From positions 1 to 26,321 of the forward strand of contig CALVXV010000004.1 of NCBI GenBank assembly GCA_944371685.1: DNA of 26,321 nt, in the 5' to 3' direction. The position numbers were made by a program, and so were the translations under genes. This document shows positions 7,007 through 13,260 of the stretch, one piece after another. The stretch's first letter is position 1, and the number at the start of each line of letters is the position of its first letter. Source of the stretch: an uncultured Bacilli bacterium. GTDB taxonomy: Bacteria; Bacillota_I; Bacilli_A; RF39; UBA660. The notes under the pieces were generated by a model. The model was not told the origin of the DNA, ran no database searches, and saw only the letters and a list, made by a program, of their open reading frames with translations.

Positions 7007-8928
7007 ACGAAAAAGAACAGCACTATGATGTATCCGATATTCAAGTCTTAGAAGGCTTAGAAGCTGTTAGAAAAAGACCAGGAATGTATATTGGTACAAC
7101 CGATGTTAAAGGCTTACACCACCTAGTTTGGGAAATTGTTGATAATAGTATTGATGAAGCCCTAGCTGGGTTCTGTGATGCCATCGAAATTGTCATTAAT
7201 AAAGGTAATTCCATAACTGTTAAAGATAATGGTCGTGGAATTCCTGTGGGAATTCATCCCAAAACAGGCTTATCAACCGTTGAAACTGTTTATACTGTCT
7301 TACATGCCGGTGGTAAGTTTGGTGGCGGTGGATATAAAGTATCTGGTGGACTCCACGGAGTTGGCGCCTCAGTCGTAAATGCCCTATCAAGCTGGACAAC
7401 CGTTACCGTTTATCATGATGGTAAAATTTATGAAGCTAAATTTAAAGACGGCGGACATATTGAACAAAAATTAACTGTAATTGGTGAATGTGATCCTAAT
7501 AGAACAGGAACCACCGTTACATTTAAACCAGATGCTGATATATTTGATACAGATATATTTGATTATGAAACCTTAATGGTTAGAACAAGAGAACTAGCCT
7601 TCTTAAATAAGGGTTTAAAAATAACCTTAAGAGATGACCGTGATGACGAAGATACAACTGGTGAAACTTTTCATTATGAAGGCGGTATTAGTGAATATGT
7701 TAAATATCTAAATAAAAATAAAACGCCAATTCAAAATGATATTATTCACCTTCAAGGTGAAGATGAAGGTGTTTTCTTCGAAGTAGCTATGCAATATAAC
7801 ACAGGTTATCAAAGTAACATCTACTCTTTCGTCAATAATATCAATACCCATGATGGTGGAACTCATGAAGAAGGAGTTAGAAGAGCTTTAACACGAGTTT
7901 TAAATAGTTATGCAAGAAAAACAGGAATGCTTAAAGATAAAGACGATCCATTAAGTGGTGATGATGTTAAAGAAGGCTTAACTATGATAGTCTCTTGTAA
8001 ACACCCTAACCCACAGTTTGAAGGTCAAACCAAAGGAAGATTAGGAAATTCAGAAGTCAGAAAACTAGCTGATAAAGTATTCTCTGAAGGTTTTGAAAGA
8101 TATCTTTTAGAAAATCCTGACGAAGCCAAAATAATTGTGGAAAAAAATATGACCGCTGCTCGTGCTAGAGTAGCTGCCAAAAAAGCCCGCGAATTAACTA
8201 GAAGAAAAAGTGACTTAGATGTCATTAATTTTGGTGGAAAACTAGTAGATTGTAAAGATAAAGATCCTGCAAAATGTGAAATATTCTTAGTCGAGGGAGA
8301 TTCGGCTGGAGGCTCTGCCATTAAAGGCCGTGATTCCATGACTCAAGCTATATTACCATTGCGTGGAAAAATCTTAAATGTGGAAAAAGCTCGACTTGAT
8401 AGAGCCTTATCAAACGAAGAAATAAGAACAATTATAACAGCCTTTGGCACTGGAATTGGCCAAGACTTCGATTTAAAAAAATTAAGATATCATAAAATCG
8501 TTATCATGACCGATGCCGATGTTGACGGTTCCCATATTAGAGTATTATTACTTACCCTATTTTATCGTTTCTTTAGACCTATCATTGAAGCTGGACATGT
8601 TTATGCTGCCCAACCACCACTTTTCTGTATAAAACATGGCAAAACAATTAAATATGTTTTAAATGAAGAAGAAAGAGATAATTACCTTGCCTCATTAAAC
8701 CCTAATACTAAATATGAAATTACACGTATGAAAGGTTTAGGTGAAATGGATGCTGAAGAATTAAATGAAACTACAATGGATATAAATAAACGAGTATTAA
8801 GAAAAATAACCTTAGATGACGTTATGGAAGCTGATGAAGCCTTTTCTAAACTTATGGGTGAAGAAGTCGCTCCAAGAAGAAAATTCATCGAAGAAAATGC
8901 TACATACGCTGAAACAATAGATGTATAG
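7003..8928 (+). CDS. gyrB: DNA gyrase subunit B
   Basis: The 641-residue ATPase subunit of gyrase works with GyrA to introduce negative supercoils. The start is the ATG overlapping the recF stop, with GAGGTGG upstream. The GHKL ATPase domain has GLEAVRKRPGMYIG, EIVDNSIDEAL and the DNGRGIP box. The Toprim domain has EGDSAGGSA starting at residue 431 and DADVDG at 504-509, the metal-binding acidic cluster. KGLGEMD follows in the C-terminal part. Length matches Gram-positive GyrB, without the large insert of proteobacterial forms. Two TGTGGAAAA nonamers occur inside (8136-8144 and 8379-8387). gyrA follows after 10 bp. Confidence 0.98.
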   Translation: MNEKEQHYDVSDIQVLEGLEAVRKRPGMYIGTTDVKGLHHLVWEIVDNSIDEALAGFCDAIEIVINKGNSITVKDNGRGIPVGIHPKTGLSTVETVYTVLHAGGKFGGGGYKVSGGLHGVGASVVNALSSWTTVTVYHDGKIYEAKFKDGGHIEQKLTVIGECDPNRTGTTVTFKPDADIFDTDIFDYETLMVRTRELAFLNKGLKITLRDDRDDEDTTGETFHYEGGISEYVKYLNKNKTPIQNDIIHLQGEDEGVFFEVAMQYNTGYQSNIYSFVNNINTHDGGTHEEGVRRALTRVLNSYARKTGMLKDKDDPLSGDDVKEGLTMIVSCKHPNPQFEGQTKGRLGNSEVRKLADKVFSEGFERYLLENPDEAKIIVEKNMTAARARVAAKKARELTRRKSDLDVINFGGKLVDCKDKDPAKCEIFLVEGDSAGGSAIKGRDSMTQAILPLRGKILNVEKARLDRALSNEEIRTIITAFGTGIGQDFDLKKLRYHKIVIMTDADVDGSHIRVLLLTLFYRFFRPIIEAGHVYAAQPPLFCIKHGKTIKYVLNEEERDNYLASLNPNTKYEITRMKGLGEMDAEELNETTMDINKRVLRKITLDDVMEADEAFSKLMGEEVAPRRKFIEENATYAETIDV

Positions 8929-8938
8929 GAGGTAACAT

Positions 8939-11401
8939 ATGGATCACACAAGAGATAGATTAGAAGAAAATAACATTGTAAACGAAATAGAATCTTCATT
9001 TATTGAATATTCCATGAGTGTTATCAAATCAAGAGCATTACCTGACCTTAGAGACGGTTTAAAACCTGTTCATCGTCGTATTTTATATTCAATGTATGAA
9101 TCAGGATACACTCCTGATAAACCACATAAGAAAAGTGCCAAAACCGTCGGAGAAGTTATGGGTAATTATCACCCACATGGTGATTCAAGTATCTATGAAG
9201 CCATGGTTCGTATGGCTCAAGACTTTAGTTATCGTTATCCATTGATTGATGGTCATGGAAACTTTGGTAATATTGAAGGTTATGGCGCTGCCGCTATGCG
9301 TTATACTGAATCACGATTAGCCAAAATATCTTTAGAATTATTAAGAGATATAAACAAAAATACTGTGGATTTCACTACCAATTATGATGAAACAAGAAAA
9401 GAACCAACCGTTTTACCATCACGTTTTCCTAACATATTAGTTAATGGAACCATGGGTATTGCTGTCGGTATGGCTACAAACATTCCACCACATAACTTAG
9501 GTGAAGTAATAGATGGTTGTATAGCATACATTGATAATCCAGATATTGATACTGATGGATTAATGCAATATATTAAAGGCCCAGACTTCCCTACAGGCGC
9601 AACTATCTTAGGAAATAGTGGTATTAAAAAAGCTTATGAAACAGGACGTGGAACAATCACAATTAGAAGTAAAGCCACTATTGAAGAAAAAAATGGTCGT
9701 CATTATATCATCATTGATGAAGTTCCATATGGTGTAAATACATCAGATTTAAAAGACAAAGTTGCCGAACTTGTTCATACTAAAGTAATAGATGGTATTT
9801 CTGACTATCATACTGACTTAAAAGATGGTATAAAAATAACAATAACTTTAAAAAAAGACGCTAACCCACAAGTAGTTTTAAATAACTTATATAAACATAC
9901 TCAATTTCAAACCACATATGGTATTATCTTATTAATGCTTGATAATAATACTCCACGAACTTTAGGATTAAAAGATATTATTTCAAAATATGTGGATTAC
10001 CAAAAAGAAGTTATTATCAGAAGGACAAGATTTGACTTAGATAAAGCTGAAAAAAGAGTTCATATTTTAGAAGGATATAAAATAGCTCTTGATAATATTG
10101 ACGATTTCATTCAAATAATTAGAGATGCCAAAACTGATGTTGAAGCTAAAACTAAGTTAATTTCTAAATATAATCTAACTGAAGTTCAAGCTGAAGCTAT
10201 ATTGGAATTAAAATTGCGTCGTTTAACCGGTTTAGAAAGAGAAAAAATTGAAGCCGAATTAAATGATTTATTAGAGAAAATTAAATACTATAAAGAAATT
10301 CTAGCTTCTGAAGCCAAAGTATTAGAAATAATTAAAAATGAAATGCTAGAAATTAAAAATAAATATAGTGATGAAAGACGTACAAACATCGACATGACAG
10401 CAATTGACTACATTGAAGATGAATCACTCATACCTGTGGAAAACATCGTTGTAACCTTAACAAATAAAGGTTATATAAAACGTATGACTAGTGAAACATA
10501 TAAAACACAAAATCGTGGTGGTGTTGGAATTAAAGGCATGACTACAAATGAAAATGACTTTGTGGAAAAACTAATCTCAATGACTACTCATGATTATCTA
10601 ATGTTCTTCACAAACAAAGGAAAAGCCTATAGAGTCAAAGGATATGAAGTTCCACAATATAGTCGTCAATCAAAAGGAATTCCAATCGTCAACCTATTAC
10701 CTTTTGAAAAAGGCGAAGAAGTTACAGCAATGTTAAAAATCAATCAAGATGAAGAAAATAAAAATATTGTATTTTGTACACAAAATGGATTAATCAAAAG
10801 AACTGCCCTATCTGAATTTGAAAACATTAGAAAAAGTGGAAAAATCGCTATTTCATTAAAAGAAAATGACCAATTAATATCAGTTAAAAAGACAACTGGG
10901 GAAAACGAAATAGTCATTGCCTCATCAAACGGTCGTATGATTAGATTTAATGAACAAGAAATTAGAATAATGGGTAGAACAGCCTCAGGTGTTAAAGGTA
11001 TTGATTTAGGCGACGGTAAATGTGTCGGATGTGAAATAGCCAATCCTGATGAACAAATTCTTGTAGTAACTGAAAAAGGTTATGGAAAACGCACCAATGT
11101 CAACGAATATAGAATGACACATCGTGGAAGTAAAGGTGTAAAAGCCTTAAATGTAACCGAAAAAAATGGTAATATTGTCTCATTCAAAATAGTTACAGGT
11201 GATGAAGATCTAATGATAATAACCAATAGCGGAATAATTATTAGATTATCAGTTGAACAAATATCTACAACTGGTCGAGTTGCTCAAGGTGTAAGATTAA
11301 TTCATTTAAAAGACAATCAAACAGTCAGTAGCATTGCTCTACTAGACAAAGAAGTTTCAAAAGAAAACCAAGAAGAAACTCAAAACAATTCAGAAAATTA
11401 A
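8939..11401 (+). CDS. gyrA: DNA gyrase subunit A
   Basis: The 820-residue cleavage-religation subunit of gyrase. The catalytic tyrosine is Tyr122 in AAAMRYTE. The quinolone-determining region reads HPHGDSSIYE, with Ser83 and Glu87 in E. coli numbering, so no classical resistance substitution is visible. The C-terminal beta-pinwheel is present, with the GyrA box as QNRGGVG (from residue 524), a variant of QRRGGKG, which supports gyrase rather than topoisomerase IV. The ribosome-binding site is AGGAGG and the gene is 10 bp after gyrB. TGTGGAAAA nonamers lie at 10435-10443 and 10561-10569. The first parS copy of the island starts six bases after the stop codon. Confidence 0.97.
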   Translation: MDHTRDRLEENNIVNEIESSFIEYSMSVIKSRALPDLRDGLKPVHRRILYSMYESGYTPDKPHKKSAKTVGEVMGNYHPHGDSSIYEAMVRMAQDFSYRYPLIDGHGNFGNIEGYGAAAMRYTESRLAKISLELLRDINKNTVDFTTNYDETRKEPTVLPSRFPNILVNGTMGIAVGMATNIPPHNLGEVIDGCIAYIDNPDIDTDGLMQYIKGPDFPTGATILGNSGIKKAYETGRGTITIRSKATIEEKNGRHYIIIDEVPYGVNTSDLKDKVAELVHTKVIDGISDYHTDLKDGIKITITLKKDANPQVVLNNLYKHTQFQTTYGIILLMLDNNTPRTLGLKDIISKYVDYQKEVIIRRTRFDLDKAEKRVHILEGYKIALDNIDDFIQIIRDAKTDVEAKTKLISKYNLTEVQAEAILELKLRRLTGLEREKIEAELNDLLEKIKYYKEILASEAKVLEIIKNEMLEIKNKYSDERRTNIDMTAIDYIEDESLIPVENIVVTLTNKGYIKRMTSETYKTQNRGGVGIKGMTTNENDFVEKLISMTTHDYLMFFTNKGKAYRVKGYEVPQYSRQSKGIPIVNLLPFEKGEEVTAMLKINQDEENKNIVFCTQNGLIKRTALSEFENIRKSGKIAISLKENDQLISVKKTTGENEIVIASSNGRMIRFNEQEIRIMGRTASGVKGIDLGDGKCVGCEIANPDEQILVVTEKGYGKRTNVNEYRMTHRGSKGVKALNVTEKNGNIVSFKIVTGDEDLMIITNSGIIIRLSVEQISTTGRVAQGVRLIHLKDNQTVSSIALLDKEVSKENQEETQNNSEN

Positions 11402-11406
11402 TTCAA

Positions 11407-11422
11407 TGTTTCACGTGAAACA
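11407..11422. promoter_or_regulatory. parS site 1
   Basis: Exact TGTTTCACGTGAAACA. The perfect palindrome extends to 22 bp (11404-11425). It starts five bases beyond the gyrA stop and before the gyrA terminator, so it is transcribed as part of the gyrA 3' end. Confidence 0.95.
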
Positions 11423-11430
11423 TTGTTCGA

Positions 11431-11457
11431 GGCGATAATATTATCGTCTTTTTTTTA
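11431..11457 (+). terminator. Rho-independent terminator of recF-gyrB-gyrA
   Basis: A self-complementary GC-capped stem, GGCGATAATATTATCGTC, is followed by eight T residues. It lies just after parS site 1 and closes the recF-gyrB-gyrA unit. Confidence 0.85.
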
Positions 11458-11567
11458 GATTCTAAAAAAACATATTTCATAACAAAATCATCTTACTAAT
11501 TTTAGTTAATAAACAGTATAAAAGATTAATTATCAATTATAATTATTATTAAGCAATTAACTGGCAA

Positions 11568-11583
11568 TGTTTCACGTGAAACA
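11568..11583. promoter_or_regulatory. parS site 2
   Basis: Exact TGTTTCACGTGAAACA; palindrome 18 bp (11567-11584). First member of a pair spaced 106 bp. Confidence 0.95.
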
Positions 11584-11657
11584 TCGCACAAATCAGAGCA
11601 TTAAATTTAATATATATTATTAACGTTTTTATAAAAGCACATTAAAAAATCATATTT

Positions 11658-11666
11658 TTATCCACA
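11658..11666 (+). promoter_or_regulatory. DnaA box inside the parS island
   Basis: Perfect consensus TTATCCACA, ending 7 bp before parS site 3. The same box-then-parS arrangement recurs before sites 5 and 7. Confidence 0.75.
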
Positions 11667-11673
11667 GCATTAA

Positions 11674-11689
11674 TGTTTCACGTGAAACA
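11674..11689. promoter_or_regulatory. parS site 3
   Basis: Exact TGTTTCACGTGAAACA; palindrome 22 bp (11671-11692). A perfect DnaA box lies 7 bp upstream. Confidence 0.95.
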
Positions 11690-11827
11690 TTATTCAACCG
11701 ATGATAATAAATCACCAATTTTCTTTAAAATAACATTAAATATAACTTATAATAATTTTTTTGATCTATTAAATATATAAGTATAAAAATTATATAATCA
11801 ATTTTTTAAGAAATTAATTATATCTGA

Positions 11828-11843
11828 TGTTTCACGTGAAACA
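11828..11843. promoter_or_regulatory. parS site 4
   Basis: Exact TGTTTCACGTGAAACA embedded in a perfect 30-bp palindrome (11821-11850) with arms TATCTGA and TCAGATA. Confidence 0.95.
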
Positions 11844-11910
11844 TCAGATAAATTATAACTAAAGTTAATAACACAAAACAAAATATGTATCAAATAATCA
11901 CGCCATTTAA

Positions 11911-11919
11911 TTTTCCACA
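11911..11919 (+). promoter_or_regulatory. DnaA box inside the parS island
   Basis: TTTTCCACA, the same variant found repeatedly in both oriC clusters, ending 7 bp before parS site 5. Confidence 0.65.
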
Positions 11920-11926
11920 GTATTAA

Positions 11927-11942
11927 TGTTTCACGTGAAACA
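11927..11942. promoter_or_regulatory. parS site 5
   Basis: Exact TGTTTCACGTGAAACA; palindrome 22 bp (11924-11945), with the same TAA/TTA flanks as site 3. A DnaA box lies 7 bp upstream. Confidence 0.95.
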
Positions 11943-12176
11943 TTATTCAAAATAACAACGACATTTTTTATAAAATACTTTAATATATTTTAAAACAGAA
12001 AGTAAAAATAATTTTTATTAATTAGTTTTAATATAACCAAGAAATATAGATTAATACTTTTTATTAAGAAACAAATTATATATTTAAGTAAAATATAGAA
12101 ATGATTAGTATTAATATATAGTTGAATATAACATAAATTAATATATAAAATATATAAATATAAAAAAACAAGCTAA

Positions 12177-12192
12177 TGTTTCACGTGAAACA
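12177..12192. promoter_or_regulatory. parS site 6
   Basis: Exact TGTTTCACGTGAAACA inside a perfect 28-bp palindrome (12171-12198) with arms AGCTAA and TTAGCT. The gap to site 5 (250 bp) is the largest in the island and is nearly pure A/T. Confidence 0.95.
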
Positions 12193-12272
12193 TTAGCTGG
12201 CACACACAAAAAAAGTATATGCCAAATAAAATATTAAAATAAAGAATGTTATAAATAAAATGAATGTATATT

Positions 12273-12281
12273 TTATCCACA
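12273..12281 (+). promoter_or_regulatory. DnaA box inside the parS island
   Basis: Perfect consensus TTATCCACA, ending 6 bp before parS site 7. Confidence 0.75.
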
Positions 12282-12287
12282 CAACAA

Positions 12288-12303
12288 TGTTTCACGTGAA
12301 ACA
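12288..12303. promoter_or_regulatory. parS site 7
   Basis: Exact TGTTTCACGTGAAACA; palindrome 24 bp (12284-12307). A perfect DnaA box lies 6 bp upstream. Confidence 0.95.
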
Positions 12304-12465
12304 TTGTGAAATTAATTAAAAATATAGAATAAATAAAAAATATAATATTAATATATAAGTCAAAAGCTAACAATAACTAAAATTCTTAGTAAAATATTAA
12401 GATTTTATCAAAAAAAGCAAAAATTATAATTATTAATATAAGAAAAAAATATAATTATAAATATA

Positions 12466-12481
12466 TGTTTCACGTGAAACA
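12466..12481. promoter_or_regulatory. parS site 8
   Basis: Exact TGTTTCACGTGAAACA; palindrome 18 bp (12465-12482). First member of the last pair, spaced 118 bp. Confidence 0.95.
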
Positions 12482-12583
12482 TTAACATTAAAACAAAGAA
12501 ATATAAAATAACAATAAACGTATATAGAACACATAAACTACTTGCTAATAAAAAAAAACAATTGTGCTTTAAAACCTTTTCAA

Positions 12584-12599
12584 TGTTTCACGTGAAACA
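12584..12599. promoter_or_regulatory. parS site 9
   Basis: Exact TGTTTCACGTGAAACA inside a perfect 30-bp palindrome (12577-12606) with arms TTTTCAA and TTGAAAA. No DnaA box precedes it, but a reverse one (TGTGGAAAA, 12618-12626) follows. Confidence 0.95.
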
Positions 12600-12648
12600 T
12601 TGAAAAAAAAGAAATACTGTGGAAAAGTCACTTTTACAACAAAATCTA

Positions 12649-12677
12649 TTGAAATTTAATAATAAATATTATATTAT
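12649..12677 (+). promoter_or_regulatory. Promoter of the SRP RNA gene
   Basis: TTGAAA (12649-12654), a 17-nt spacer and TATTAT (12672-12677). The predicted transcription start, about seven bases downstream, coincides with the first base pair of the SRP RNA stem. Confidence 0.65.
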
Positions 12678-12682
12678 ATTAG

Positions 12683-12761
12683 TGGTACAACATTTATGAC
12701 TGAACCAGGTCAGAATCGGAAGATAGCAGCCTTAAGGTCCTCTAAATGTGTGTACCTTTTT
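12683..12761 (+). ncRNA. ffs: Signal recognition particle RNA, small (4.5S-like) type
   Basis: The RNA has the domain IV core: GGTCAGAATC, the GGAA tetraloop, then GATAGCAGCC, where GGTCAG and AGCAGCC mark the Ffh-binding internal loops. The ends pair as a long rod: GGTACA (12684-12689) with TGTACC (12751-12756), and ACATTTA (12690-12696) with TAAATGT (12743-12749). At about 75 nt it is the short form without an Alu domain, unlike the long scRNA of Bacillus. A T run follows at 12757-12761 as part of a terminator. It scaffolds Ffh for targeting of membrane and secreted proteins. It precedes tadA and dnaX, close to where Bacillus has scr (between tadA and dnaX). Confidence 0.93.
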
Positions 12762-12775
12762 ATATAGGTGATACA

Positions 12776-13183
12776 ATGAATAAATACATAGAAATCGCTC
12801 TAAAAGAGGCAAAAAAAAGCTTAAAAACCGATGATGTTCCAATAGGTGCTGTAGTAGTAGAAAATAACAAAATAATAGCCAAAGGTCATAACACAAGAGA
12901 AAAAACACATATAATAACAAAACATGCAGAAATAAACGCCATCGAAAAAGCTTGTAAAAAGAAAAAAACATGGCATTTGGATAATTGCATTTTATATGTC
13001 ACACTCCAACCCTGTCAAATGTGCCTAGAAACCATAAAACAAGCGAGAATAAAAAAAGTAATATACATTGCAAAACAAGAAAAAAAATCCAACCTAAAAA
13101 ATCCTGACATGATTTATCTAAAAAATGTGGAAAACTCCAGTATATTATTAAAAAACTTCTTCAAATCTAAAAGAAATAAGTAA
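12776..13183 (+). CDS. tadA: tRNA-specific adenosine deaminase TadA
   Basis: This zinc enzyme converts A34 to inosine in tRNA-Arg(ACG), allowing one tRNA to read the CGN-type codons. The deaminase motifs are HAE at residues 50-52 (zinc His and catalytic Glu) and PCQMC at 79-83 (two zinc Cys). VPIGAVVV near the N-terminus is typical. I chose ATG 12776, with AGGTG upstream, giving 135 residues. An upstream in-frame ATG at 12746 would lie inside the SRP RNA and adds no conserved sequence. The protein is slightly short for the family and ends with a lysine-rich tail. A TGTGGAAAA nonamer is at 13126-13134. Confidence 0.95.
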   Translation: MNKYIEIALKEAKKSLKTDDVPIGAVVVENNKIIAKGHNTREKTHIITKHAEINAIEKACKKKKTWHLDNCILYVTLQPCQMCLETIKQARIKKVIYIAKQEKKSNLKNPDMIYLKNVENSSILLKNFFKSKRNK

Positions 13184-13220
13184 TTTAACTAAAAATCCAA
13201 CCAACTTATTTCCTTTTTTT
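13173..13220 (+). terminator. Rho-independent terminator of tadA
   Basis: A 9-bp perfect stem (GAAATAAGT 13173-13181 with ACTTATTTC 13204-13212) with a 22-nt loop is followed by a run of seven T. The left arm includes the first base of the tadA stop codon. Confidence 0.65.
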
Positions 13221-13240
13221 GTGGATAAATATGATATAAT
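13220..13240 (+). promoter_or_regulatory. dnaX operon promoter with an overlapping DnaA box
   Basis: TGA followed by a perfect TATAAT (13235-13240) forms an extended -10 element. A perfect inverted DnaA box, TGTGGATAA (13220-13228), lies six bases upstream of it, between the -10 and where a -35 would be. DnaA bound there could control the operon. That is inference from the overlap. Confidence 0.65.
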
Positions 13241-13260
13241 AATACAGATGAGGTGGTAAA

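Larger units (their letters stand above)
11402..12682. other. parS island: 1.28 kb gene-free region with nine ParB sites and DnaA boxes
   Basis: The region between the gyrA stop and the SRP RNA has no credible gene and is almost pure A/T apart from nine exact copies of TGTTTCACGTGAAACA, the consensus ParB site of Bacillus and most bacteria. Centre-to-centre spacings are 161, 106, 154, 99, 250, 111, 178 and 118 bp, alternating long and short. DnaA boxes at 11658-11666, 11911-11919 and 12273-12281 each sit 6-7 bp before the second site of a short-spaced pair, and a reverse box is at 12618-12626. This is most simply read as the chromosome's main ParB-loading centromere, with SMC recruitment as in B. 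subtilis. The parAB genes themselves are not in the window. Confidence 0.93.

Noticed and set aside
9179..9199. Quinolone-resistance substitution in GyrA
   Set aside because: Ser83 and an acidic residue at 87 are both present; Ser at 84 instead of Ala is not a recognised resistance change by itself.
8939..11401. ParC (topoisomerase IV) instead of GyrA
   Set aside because: It directly follows gyrB, has 820 residues and a GyrA-box variant QNRGGVG in the C-terminal domain.
12173..12373. Minus-strand 66-codon open frame inside the parS island
   Set aside because: It spans two parS copies, is low-complexity (Ile/Phe/Tyr from A/T sequence) and has no ribosome-binding site.
11402..12606. Nine repeats with unequal spacers as a CRISPR array or iteron array
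   Set aside because: The repeat is a perfect 16-bp palindrome identical to consensus parS, spacers vary from about 83 to 234 bp, and no cas or plasmid replication gene is present.
12746..12775. Upstream ATG as the start of tadA
   Set aside because: It lies inside the SRP RNA stem and adds ten residues outside the conserved family N-terminus; ATG 12776 has a proper ribosome-binding site.
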